From Pseudomonas sp. B21_DOA (lineage in GTDB: Bacteria; Pseudomonadota; Gammaproteobacteria; Pseudomonadales; Pseudomonadaceae): DNA of 64,000 nt. The stretch covers positions 5,332,001 through 5,396,000 of the forward strand of contig CP086683.1 in NCBI GenBank assembly GCA_030544685.1, read 5' to 3'. This document shows, one piece after another, positions 9,292 through 17,200 of the stretch; positions within the stretch are counted from its first letter, which is position 1, and the number at the start of each line of letters is the position of its first letter. The notes below the pieces were generated by a model. That model saw only the letters and a program-made list of their open reading frames with translations. It had not been told where the DNA came from and ran no database searches. The position numbers were made by a program, and so were the translations under genes.

Positions 9292-10636
9292 TCACACCGC
9301 CGGAAAATGAATCCTGAACGCCGCCCCGCCCATCGGTGAATCACCCAAAGCCAAGCGCGCGTTGTAGCTTTCGATGATGTCCTTGACCACCGCCAGCCCG
9401 ATCCCCTGCCCCGGATGCTGGGCGTCCAGACGTTCGCCGCGTTCGAGAATCCGCGCACGCTGATCGAGCGGTACACCCGGCCCGTCATCTTCTACGCACA
9501 ATTCGATCCCGGCCAGTGACTCGCGCACGCTGACCCGCACTTCGCCGAGGCACAGGCGATAGGCGTTCTCCAGCAAATTGCCGAGCATTTCCAGCAAAGC
9601 GCCCTGTTCGATCGGCACGTAGCAATGTTCCGGCAGATCAAAGGTTACGCGCACGTGTTTGTCGCGGTAGACCTTGTCCAGCGTATCGCAGAGGCTTTTG
9701 AGCACCGGTTGCAGGCGCACCTGATGGCGCACCAGGCCGCTTTTGCGCAGGCTGGCCCGTTGCAGTTGGTAGCTGATCTGCTGGCTCATGCGTTCGATCT
9801 GGCTTTGCAGGACCCAAGCCTGGTCGCGGTCTTCCGGGCGCTGCGCCATGTCTTCGCTGACACCTTGCAGCACCGCCAAGGGGTTTTCAGGCTGTGGGCG
9901 AGGTCGTCGAGGAGTCGCGGTAGCGGCTGCGCTGCTGGCGTTCGCTGAGCAGCAGGCGGTTGAGCGAGCCGGTCAGGCGCAGCAGTTCACGCGGGTGTTT
10001 TTCCGTGAGGCTTTCGCGAGTGCCGCCTTCGATTTCGTCGAGTTCCTGGCTCAAGCGGCGCAAGGCCTTGAGGCCCCAGGTCAGGCCGATCCATAGCAGC
10101 GCCAGCAAAACCAGCAATGCCGCGCCGAAGCCCAGATAGAGGTTTTCGCGCAGGCCTTCGAGAGTGGTTTCGTATTCGCGCACCGGTTGCAGGGCGACGA
10201 TGCTGAACGCTGCGCTTTTGCCGCCGAGCAATTTGACTTCGACGTCGTAGACGAAGAACTCCTGACCGCTGGCTTCCCGGATCCGCGCGAACTCGTTGCC
10301 GAGGCCGTCGTAACGCGGTTTGTAGTTGATCTGTTCTTCCTGGGTGGCTTTCGAACGCCACACCAGTTTGCCATCGCGGTCGTAGATATAGCCGAGCAAG
10401 CGGAAATCAGTGAGATTGAAGCGCTCGTCCGGCAATTGCGACGGCATCACCAGCCGACCGTTTTCCACCCGCGCGGCGGAGATAAGTGTGGTGACGTCGG
10501 ACGCCAGGCGTTGTTCGATCGAATCCTGCAAGGCAAGGCTGAACGCACCCTGCATCGCCGGCAGCAAGGCAAGCATGAACAACACCGCCAACGTGGTGGC
10601 GGCGAGCATCAAGCGAACGCGAAGGGAACGGATCAA
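9292..10636 (-). CDS. phoQ: Sensor histidine kinase PhoQ, frame broken by two one-base indels
   Basis: Membrane sensor for low Mg2+ and cationic peptides that phosphorylates PhoP. The N-terminal part (from 10636) has TM1 (RLMLAATTLAVLFMLALL), an acidic periplasmic domain, TM2 (LYLGFGAALLVLLALLWIGL) and HAMP. The C-terminal part has the HATPase motifs NLLENAYRL, DDGPGVP and GQGIGLAV. The frame stops at 9887. Two missing bases near 9884-9910 would restore SLDDLAHSLKTPLAVL, the H-box with the phospho-accepting His, and a 448-residue protein, exactly the P. aeruginosa PhoQ length. The start overlaps the phoP stop by 4 bp. Confidence 0.93.
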
Positions 10637-11310
10637 GTGCAGCGCTCATTGAACAGGTAGCCGAGGCCGCGCACGGTGTCGATCGGTTTGAACCCGGCCG
10701 GGCCTTCGAGTTTGCGCCGCAGACGGCCGACCAGCACTTCGATGACATTCGGATCGCGCTCGTCATCGTCCGGATAAAGCTGCTCCATCAAGCGATCCTT
10801 GGGCACCACTTGCTGATGATGGCGCATGAGGTATTCGAGGATGCGGTACTCGTAGGCGGTCAGCGCCAGCGGCTGCTCATCAAGGCTCGCCTGTTTGCGA
10901 TTGAGGTCGAGCAGCAACGGCCCGGCAACGATGGTCGACTGGGTGAAACCGCTGGAGCGGCGCAACAATGCGTTGAGGCGTGCGTCGAGTTCTTCGAACT
11001 GGAACGGCTTGACCACGTAATCGTCGGCACCGGCGGCGAGCCCTTCGACCTTGTCCTGCCAATTGCCGCGCGCGGTGAGGATCAGGATCGGAAAGGTCTT
11101 GCCGCCCGAGCGCAACTGGCGGATCAGGTCGAGGCCGCCCATGCCCGGCAGGCCGAGATCAATCACTGCCAGATCGAAGTTGTACTGTCCGGTCTGGTAC
11201 AGCGCCTCCTCGGCATTGGCCACGGACTCGACGACGTGACCGCTTTCCGTCAGGCGGGTTTGCAGGTGATGACGCAACAGCGCCTCATCTTCGACGACCA
11301 ACAGTTTCAT
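10633..11310 (-). CDS. phoP: Response regulator PhoP
   Basis: A 225-residue OmpR-type regulator. The receiver domain has the acidic pair EDE near residues 7-9, phospho-acceptor Asp51 (VIDLGLPGM) and Lys in VVKPF. The winged-helix domain ends VRGLGYLFNERCT. With PhoQ it responds to low Mg2+ and in Pseudomonas activates oprH and lipid A modification genes. The order oprH-phoP-phoQ on one strand matches P. aeruginosa, although a REP pair separates oprH from phoP here. Confidence 0.95.
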   Translation of the reverse strand: MKLLVVEDEALLRHHLQTRLTESGHVVESVANAEEALYQTGQYNFDLAVIDLGLPGMGGLDLIRQLRSGGKTFPILILTARGNWQDKVEGLAAGADDYVVKPFQFEELDARLNALLRRSSGFTQSTIVAGPLLLDLNRKQASLDEQPLALTAYEYRILEYLMRHHQQVVPKDRLMEQLYPDDDERDPNVIEVLVGRLRRKLEGPAGFKPIDTVRGLGYLFNERCT

Positions 11311-11348
11311 GTCCTTCTCCCCATCACTTGAACACTCCAGTCACAACC

Positions 11349-11437
11349 TGTGGGAGCGAGCCTGCTCGCGAATGCGGTCATTCAGTCAACGATGATGTTG
11401 AATGAAACATCGCTTTCGCGAGCAGGCTCGCTCCACA
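11349..11437. repeat. REPIN between oprH and phoP
   Basis: Inverted REP pair (TGTGGGAGCGAGCCTGCTCG ... CGCGAGCAGGCTCGCTCC) with a 38-bp spacer. The right arm reads GCTCCACAC where other copies read GCTCCCACA, a shortened C-run like those in nearby genes. Inside the oprH-phoP transcript it could act as a stem that sets differential expression. Confidence 0.88.
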
Positions 11438-11457
11438 CTTCAATCGGCGGCAACCGC

Positions 11458-12063
11458 TTAGAAATAGTAGTTGGCCGACAGGTAGGTCTGCGCGCTGCTG
11501 GTCAAGTCCAGCGAGCCCTGTTTGCTGCCGCCGCTCTCTTTCATTTCGGTGCTGGCGTTGCTGCGCAGGTAACGGTAACCGAGTTCCACCGACGTGTTCT
11601 GCGAAACCTGCTGCAACACACCGACCTGACCACCGATGGCGTAACCGATGTCGCTGTCACGGCTGAAGCCCGGCGAATCCTGCGTCAGCTTGGTCAGACC
11701 GGCGGTGGCGCCACCGAACAACTTGGTGCTGCCGCCCACCGGGTAGAACAGGTCATAGCTGCCGAGCAGATTTTCCTGGCGCAGTTTAACGCCATTGTGC
11801 GAGCCGGAAACGTTGTCGTAGGTGGCGTAGTAGCGGCCCTGGCTGTTTTGCTGACCGAGGCGCATGCCGTAGGTGTTGTTGCCGTCGATGGCCCCGGTGG
11901 CGTTGGGGTGGCCAAGGTTATTGTTCAGTGCGTGGGACTTGTCGATCTTGTCGCTGGTCTGGCCGAACGTCAGGCCGGCGAAGTTGCTGGTGTCGTCGGC
12001 ATTGGCCGCGATGCTGGAGCCTAACAGGGTAAAAGCCAGCAGCAGTTTGTTGATACGAGTCAT
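11458..12063 (-). CDS. oprH: Outer membrane protein OprH-like
   Basis: A 201-residue beta-barrel protein. An N-terminal signal peptide (MTRINKLLLAFTLLGSSIAANA) is followed by alternating amphipathic strands and the terminal aromatic residue typical of outer membrane proteins (YLSANYYF). OprH binds LPS and replaces divalent-cation bridging under Mg2+ starvation. The ATG at 12063 has AGAGGAAA upstream. Location directly upstream of phoPQ and the triple PhoP box at 12132-12159 support the assignment; sequence alone shows only a small 8-stranded-type barrel. Confidence 0.88.
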   Translation of the reverse strand: MTRINKLLLAFTLLGSSIAANADDTSNFAGLTFGQTSDKIDKSHALNNNLGHPNATGAIDGNNTYGMRLGQQNSQGRYYATYDNVSGSHNGVKLRQENLLGSYDLFYPVGGSTKLFGGATAGLTKLTQDSPGFSRDSDIGYAIGGQVGVLQQVSQNTSVELGYRYLRSNASTEMKESGGSKQGSLDLTSSAQTYLSANYYF

Positions 12064-12131
12064 GGGTATTTCCTCTTTCACAGTGCTGTTTGGGTATGGC
12101 GCAAGGTTACTCAGCCGCCCCTGTACGGCCC

Positions 12132-12159
12132 CTGAACCGTCTCTGAACCAGACCTGAAC
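12132..12159 (-). promoter_or_regulatory. Triple PhoP box upstream of oprH
   Basis: On the minus strand GTTCAG occurs three times with exactly 5 bp between copies (plus-strand CTGAAC at 12132-12137, 12143-12148 and 12154-12159). The Pseudomonas PhoP box is a GTTCAG-type direct repeat with an 11-bp period. The array ends 69 bp upstream of the oprH start and also lies 47 bp from the divergent hydrolase gene. Confidence 0.88.
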
Positions 12160-12206
12160 CAGATCGACTAGGCTGTTCTGATCACTTTCAATAAGGAGAC
12201 CCGACC

Positions 12207-12997
12207 ATGCGCCTGTTCCTCGCCCTGACTTTGCTGGCGGTCAGCAGCCTCACCCAGGCTGCGATCAAGACTGCAGAAATCCCCTATCAAAGCGCCGACG
12301 GCAGCCAACTGATCGGTTACTACGCCTATGACGACGCGATCAAAGGCCCCGCCCCGGCGTTGTCGTGGTCCACGAATGGTGGGGGTTGAACGATTACGCC
12401 AAGCGCCGCGCGCGGGATCTCGCCGAACTCGGCTACAGCGCGCTGGCCATCGACATGTACGGCGAAGGCAAGAACACCGAGCACCCGAAAGACGCCATGG
12501 CCTTCATGCAGGCAGCGACCAAGGACGCCGATGCTGCCGGTAAACGCTTCGCCGCCGGGCTCGATCTGCTGAAGAAGCAACCGCAGACCGACCCGAACAA
12601 AATCGCCGCCATCGGCTATTGCTTCGGTGGCGGCGTGGTGCTGAATGCGGCGCGTCAGGGTGTGCCGCTGGCCGGTGTGGTGAGTTTCCATGGCGCGCTG
12701 GCAACCAAGACCCCGGCGACTCCGGGTAGCGTCAAGGCGAAGATTCTGGTCGAGCATGGTGCGTTGGACAGCATGGTCACTCAGGACCACGTCACCGCGT
12801 TCAAGTCGGAGATGGACAAGGCCGGGGCGGACTACCAGTTCGTCAGTCTGGATGGCGCCAAGCATGGTTTCAGCAACCCGGATGCCGATCGCCTGAGCCA
12901 TGGCGAGCATGGCGGGCCGGACATTGGTTACAACAAAGCGGCGGACGAGAAGTCATGGGCGGATATGCAGGCGTTCTTCAAGAAGATTTTCGGTTGA
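12207..12997 (+). CDS. Exported dienelactone hydrolase-family protein, frame broken once
   Basis: An alpha/beta-hydrolase of the DLH family with an N-terminal signal peptide (MRLFLALTLLAVSSLTQAA). The nucleophile Cys lies in the elbow GYCFGGGVV, the catalytic Asp region is VEHGALDSMV and the catalytic His is in KHGFSNPDA. As sequenced, the first frame ends at 12389 and the second begins before 12365. One extra C in the run at about 12354-12357 would give KGPAPGVVVVHEWWG and a 263-residue protein. It starts 47 bp from the PhoP boxes and is divergent from oprH. The substrate is unknown; the protein is probably periplasmic. Confidence 0.88.
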
Positions 12998-13019
12998 GTC
13001 AGTAACGACCGAGGCGTGG

Positions 13020-13096
13020 CTTTCGCGAGCAGGCTCGCTCCCACACCGGATATCTGTCGCACAGAAGATCCTGTGGGAGCGAGCCTGCTCGCGGAG
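13020..13096. repeat. REPIN: two inverted REPs
   Basis: CTTTCGCGAGCAGGCTCGCT and its inverse flank a roughly 25-bp loop. It lies between the hydrolase gene and the phosphopantetheinyl transferase gene. Confidence 0.9.
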
Positions 13097-13147
13097 GCTT
13101 TACCGCCGATCTCGACCTCGCCCCGACTAACCGGCAAAATGCCCGCC

Positions 13148-13873
13148 ATGCATATCACCCTCGCCCTGCCCGCCTGCTGCACTGCCCTCGACAGCCATTG
13201 GCCGTTGCCGACGGTCTTGGCCGATACCGTGCTGCTCAGTACCCACTTCGACCCGGCACGCCTGCTTGGCGATGACTTCCAGCGCAGCGCTGTGCTGGCG
13301 CCGCCGAGCATTCAGCGCTCGGTGGCCAAGCGCCAGGCCGAGTTTCTCGCCGGGCGCATTTGCGCCCGCGCCGCGCTGCAACAACTCGAAGGCCTGGATA
13401 TCGTCCCACCGATCGGCGAAGACCGCGCGCCGGTGTGGCCGGCGCACATTTGCGGTTCGATCACCCACAGCACTGGCCGTGCGGCGGCGATTGTCGCCAA
13501 CAAACAGCACTGGCGCGGCTTGGGCATGGATCTGGAAAACCTGTTGAGCCACGAGCGCGCCGAACGCCTGGCCGGGGAAATTCTCACCCCGGCGGAACTG
13601 CAGCGCATGGCAGCGGGATCTGAGGATCAGTTGGCGTTACTGGTGACCCTGACGTTTTCGGTCAAAGAAAGTCTGTTCAAAGCGCTGTACCCGATCGTGC
13701 AGCAGCGTTTTTATTTCGAGCATGCCGAAGTGCTGGAATGGACTGCGGCGGGTCAGGTCAGGCTGCGGTTGTTGACGGATCTGTCCAGCGAATGGCGCAA
13801 CGGATCGGAGCTGGAGGCGCAGTTCGGAGTGCAGGATGGGCAGTTGTTGAGTCTGGTCAGTATTCGGGCCTGA
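13148..13873 (+). CDS. pcpS: 4'-phosphopantetheinyl transferase (EntD/Sfp type, PcpS-like)
   Basis: A 241-residue enzyme that activates acyl, peptidyl and aryl carrier proteins with CoA-derived phosphopantetheine. The family motifs are GMDLEN (Mg2+-binding Asp) and FSVKESLFKALYP (KExxxK). P. aeruginosa PcpS, the single such enzyme there, lies in the same neighbourhood near phoPQ and nrdA, which supports the name. The start is ambiguous: ATG at 13139 (MPAMHITL) or 13148 (MHITL); neither has a clear Shine-Dalgarno. The gene is intact. Confidence 0.9.
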   Translation: MHITLALPACCTALDSHWPLPTVLADTVLLSTHFDPARLLGDDFQRSAVLAPPSIQRSVAKRQAEFLAGRICARAALQQLEGLDIVPPIGEDRAPVWPAHICGSITHSTGRAAAIVANKQHWRGLGMDLENLLSHERAERLAGEILTPAELQRMAAGSEDQLALLVTLTFSVKESLFKALYPIVQQRFYFEHAEVLEWTAAGQVRLRLLTDLSSEWRNGSELEAQFGVQDGQLLSLVSIRA

Positions 13874-13899
13874 AGTTTTGCATTGCCTGCATGGTCCTC

Positions 13900-13990
13900 A
13901 TCGCTGGCAAGCCAGCTCCCACAGTATTCGCGGTGTACACAGAGACAATGTACACCCGCAAAACCTGTGGGAGCTGGCTTGCCAGCGATG
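13900..13990. repeat. Inverted repeat pair, ATCGCTGGCAAGCCAGCTCC type
   Basis: ATCGCTGGCAAGCCAGCTCC at the left and GGAGCTGGCTTGCCAGCGAT at the right surround a spacer with its own GTGTACA...TGTACAC palindrome. A second copy is at 55034-55124. This is a REP family distinct from the GAGCAGGCTC type. Confidence 0.88.
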
Positions 13991-14014
13991 GGGCCAGCCC
14001 TGCCACTACACACC

Positions 14015-15625
14015 CTACCGGCGCTCCTGATTCCTCGGCCAACTCAGACTGAAACACGCCCCACCCAGGCTCTTGCTCTTGCCAATGATCGCGCGGCCGT
14101 CGTGCCAGTGAATGATCCGCCGCACAATCGACAGCCCCAGCCCATGCCCGCCCGACGCCCGCGTGCGGCTGTCGTCGAGGCGCAGAAACGGCGTGAAGAT
14201 CCGCTCCCACGCCACCTCCGGCACGCCCGGCCCGTCGTCCTCGACGTCGATCCGGCAGCGCAATTGGCCGACCTGATAACTCACCGTCACGTGCGAATGC
14301 GCATGGCGCATCGCGTTGCCCACCAGATTCTGCAGCGCCCGATGCAAATAACGCGGTTCAGCCTCGACCCAGGCGCCGTCATTGTCGGCCGATGACAGAC
14401 ACAAACCGCGCTGCACCGTGACTTCGGCGCGCAGTGGCGCCAGTTCTTCGATAACCTGATTGACCAGCGCATCCAGATCGATGCGCTGGAAGGTCAGCGC
14501 CGGTGAGCCTTGCTCCAGTCTTGCGTAGGTGAGCATCTCGTCGACCAGCTTATCGAGGTCTTCGATGTCGTGATCCATGCCTTCGCGGTATTTCTCCAGT
14601 GCCTGCGGGGTGGTCGCCGTACCGATCATCTCCAGACCGAAACGCAGCCGCGCCACCGGCGTGCGCAACTCATGGGATACCGCGCGCACCAGTTCACGCT
14701 GGATCGCCAGCAGTTGCTGCAAATGCTCGGCCATGCCATTGAACGCCGACGCCAGCCGCCCGACCGAGTCGGCTCCGCGTGCAGGTACGCGGGTTTCCAA
14801 GCTGCCCTTAGCGATGCGCGTGGCCGCTGCTTCGAGGCCGCGCAAACGCCGCTCAAGCTGACGCACCAACAGATAGACGATGAGACCGATCAGCGTCAGA
14901 CCCAGAGCGGCAATCAGCACCAGCCATTCCGGCGGGTACGGATTCATCTGATACAGCGGGCCGATTTCCAGCACCCACGGCGTGCCGACCATGCCGGCGA
15001 AAACGCGGATCGAATCGCCGCCCTTGCCCAGCGCCATCACCGTATCGCCCTCGGCCACGCGGCGGCTCTGGTCTTCGTCCATGTCGGCGTCATTTACCGT
15101 GACCAGACGCAGATCGAAGCCGAAGCCTTTTTCCTGCTTTATCTGCGCCAGACGTTTGGGCTGTTCGCCGACCGGTACTCGCACCAGTTCATCGGCGAGC
15201 AAATAAATGGTCGCCCGGGCCAGTTGCTCGCTGATCTGCTGTACCTCTCCTACCAGTACAAGCTGCTCTTTTTCGCTGACCAGTCGATAGACCTTGGCCG
15301 CGTGGGGTCCGGTCTGCTCGACCAGCGCTTGACCGCGCAGCACACGGGTGCGCTGGGCCAGATCGAGGTCGCTTTCGGGGAATTTCTTCAGCGTCAGCGG
15401 GATGCCGAGCAGCCGCTCCCACACCAGCAACGCGCGATGGCGTTCGGTCTGGTTCATCGGTTGCAGGTTGTCGGCCATCAGCGAGAAAGTGCCGTGCGCC
15501 AGGCGTTCGCGATATTGCTCGCTGCGCACCTGATTGAGCAGGTTCAGTGCCAGCACGCCGAGCACCGCCACCAGAATCAGCGCGGCGCACATGCCGCCGT
15601 AGATGCGCAGGAAGATCGAATTCAC
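14015..15625 (-). CDS. Two-component sensor histidine kinase (RstB-like)
   Basis: A 536-residue membrane kinase with TM1 (about residues 9-30), a periplasmic domain to about 232, TM2 (234-254), HAMP, HisKA with His318 (AVSHELRTPVARL) and HATPase motifs NLVGNAMRHA, DDGPGVP and GHGLGLSI. It phosphorylates the adjacent regulator. It overlaps the regulator stop by 4 bp, so the pair is one operon (regulator first). The same pair lies next to nrdA in other pseudomonads. The signal is unknown; RstB is only the nearest E. coli model. Confidence 0.92.
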   Translation of the reverse strand: MNSIFLRIYGGMCAALILVAVLGVLALNLLNQVRSEQYRERLAHGTFSLMADNLQPMNQTERHRALLVWERLLGIPLTLKKFPESDLDLAQRTRVLRGQALVEQTGPHAAKVYRLVSEKEQLVLVGEVQQISEQLARATIYLLADELVRVPVGEQPKRLAQIKQEKGFGFDLRLVTVNDADMDEDQSRRVAEGDTVMALGKGGDSIRVFAGMVGTPWVLEIGPLYQMNPYPPEWLVLIAALGLTLIGLIVYLLVRQLERRLRGLEAAATRIAKGSLETRVPARGADSVGRLASAFNGMAEHLQQLLAIQRELVRAVSHELRTPVARLRFGLEMIGTATTPQALEKYREGMDHDIEDLDKLVDEMLTYARLEQGSPALTFQRIDLDALVNQVIEELAPLRAEVTVQRGLCLSSADNDGAWVEAEPRYLHRALQNLVGNAMRHAHSHVTVSYQVGQLRCRIDVEDDGPGVPEVAWERIFTPFLRLDDSRTRASGGHGLGLSIVRRIIHWHDGRAIIGKSKSLGGACFSLSWPRNQERR

Positions 15626-16344
15626 AGCGCCAGGTCTGCGCAGGCTTCAGGGACGAACAGGTAGCCTTTGCTGCGAATGGTCTTGATCAGACGCGGATGA
15701 TCGGGGTCGTCGCCGATTTTCGGACGGATGCGTGAGATGCGCACGTCGATCGAGCGGTCCTGGCCGTCATAGCCGATGCCGCGCAATGCGGTGAAGATTT
15801 CTTCGCGGGAAAGAATCCGCCCGGCGTTGGAGACCAGCAGCCAGAGCAGGTCGAACTCGGCGCTGGTCAGCTCGATGCCGTTGTCGCTCAGCCAGGCTTC
15901 ACGCAACGCGTTGTCGACCACCAGCGGGCCGAATTGCAGGCGACGGGATTTTTCCGCGGCCGGTTCCGGTGTGTCACTGCGTCGCAGCAACGCCTGGATC
16001 CGCGCCAGCAACAAACGCGGGCGCACCGGTTTGCAGACATAGTCGTCGGCACCAAGGTCGAGGCCGTGGATCTGATCAGCGTCATCGGTGCGCGCGGTGA
16101 GCATCAGGATCGGCCCGTCGTACTGGCTGCGCACCTTGCGGCAGATGCTCAGGCCATCCTCGCCGGGCAGCATCAGATCGAGGATCACCAGATCCGGCTG
16201 CTCCCTGATGATCCGCGCCGCCGCCAGCGCACCGTTGCCTTCGATCTCCACGCGCAGGCCATTGGCTTGCAGGTAGTCACGGGTGAGCTCGGCCAGTCGC
16301 TGGTCATCCTCGACAATCAATACCTGCCAGGTTTGTTGCTCCAC
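15622..16344 (-). CDS. OmpR-family response regulator (RstA-like)
   Basis: A 240-residue regulator: receiver with ED near residues 12-14, phospho-acceptor Asp56 (VILDLMLPG) and Lys in VCKPVRPR; winged-helix domain ending IRSKGYLFVPEACADLAL. I chose the GTG at 16344 (VEQQTWQVLIVEDD), which has AGAGGTCACC just upstream; a longer in-frame reading would translate a REP element. It heads the operon with the RstB-like kinase. Its promoter must lie in the gap shared with nrdA. Confidence 0.92.
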   Translation of the reverse strand: MEQQTWQVLIVEDDQRLAELTRDYLQANGLRVEIEGNGALAAARIIREQPDLVILDLMLPGEDGLSICRKVRSQYDGPILMLTARTDDADQIHGLDLGADDYVCKPVRPRLLLARIQALLRRSDTPEPAAEKSRRLQFGPLVVDNALREAWLSDNGIELTSAEFDLLWLLVSNAGRILSREEIFTALRGIGYDGQDRSIDVRISRIRPKIGDDPDHPRLIKTIRSKGYLFVPEACADLAL

Positions 16345-16408
16345 CGGTGACCTCTGTTTGCTGTTTTTATTAAAAGAAGAAAGACAATCGCCTGACACGG
16401 ACAAAACC

Positions 16409-16498
16409 TGTGGGAGCGAGCCTGCTCGCGAAAGCGTCTGTTGCTCCAACCTGAATGCTCAGTGGTCAACCGATTCGCGAGCAGGCTCGCTCCCACAA
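16409..16498. repeat. REPIN: two inverted REPs
   Basis: CCTGTGGGAGCGAGCCTGCT ... AGCAGGCTCGCTCCCACA with a roughly 40-bp spacer, upstream of the response-regulator gene. It lies at the left end of the 856-bp gene-free stretch before nrdA. Confidence 0.9.
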
Positions 16499-16759
16499 TC
16501 CTGCGTGTACCTCCCGATCATCTGTCATGTTTCAGGAGGATAAAAATGCCCATGCAGCCAGCGATTGTATAAACGCCGGCCACCCGGAAAACAAGTCGGT
16601 AAATGCGTTCGGACAAGGCGGAATTCTGTGATAGGGTTCGCGCCCTTAAAAACCGCTGTAACGTTTTTCCAGGCAAAAAAACAGTGACAAACGGTCTGGC
16701 TCAGCAGGTTCGCGGCCTACACGCGTTTTCCCTGTTTCTTACACAAATTACGCACAGGC

Positions 16760-16768
16760 TTATCCACA
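16760..16768 (+). promoter_or_regulatory. DnaA box upstream of nrdA
   Basis: TTATCCACA is a perfect DnaA box, 27 bp before the first NrdR-like box. DnaA regulates nrdAB in E. coli, so the match is meaningful here, although a 9-mer alone can occur by chance. Confidence 0.5.
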
Positions 16769-16794
16769 GGTAGTACGTTGCAATCCCCCCTGAA

Positions 16795-16842
16795 ACGCAT
16801 TATCTTGTAGCACCGCGAAAACGCAGACCCTACATATAGGGT
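16795..16842 (+). promoter_or_regulatory. Pair of NrdR boxes controlling nrdA
   Basis: ACCCTACATATAGGGT at 16827-16842 is a near-perfect palindrome of the NrdR type (ACACWATATATWGTGT). A weaker match, ACGCATTATCTTGTAG (11 of 16), starts 32 bp upstream at 16795. A gap of 16 bp between the boxes, about three helical turns centre to centre, is the standard NrdR arrangement for repressing ribonucleotide reductase genes. Confidence 0.75.
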
Positions 16843-17200
16843 TTTCGTCTAAATCGCCCAACCACATTTCAGACCTGAAACTCAAGCGCTTTATGGCGAG
16901 TTTCCGGTTGAACGAACGAGTTTTTTCAAGCCCAAACCGCACTGGCGGATGGCACCGTTTTATTTGGTCCGAAACGGACAAAACGGTATGGGTGTTGCAG
17001 TCATGACTGTCACCCGCGAAGGAATCCGGTGGCGAGCTTCGGCTGGCTACCAAAACTTCGGCAAGGATGCGGCGTTGCAGCCTTTTTCCTACTGTTCCGA
17101 AGTTTGTAATGCCGACGCCCGTCGGGCGCAGTGCTTCGGTACAGAACGGTGAGCACCATGACGGTGCCAAACAAACATAGAGAATGTGGAGACCACCCCC
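16843..17200 (+). other. Long nrdA leader, no gene seen
   Basis: About 358 bp separate the NrdR boxes from the nrdA ATG. I see no convincing small gene. Short hairpins are visible: GCCGACGCCCGTCGGGCG near 17111-17128 and GCACCATGACGGTGC near 17153-17167, just before the ribosome-binding region. A long structured 5' UTR or a downstream promoter could explain the length. Confidence 0.4.
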
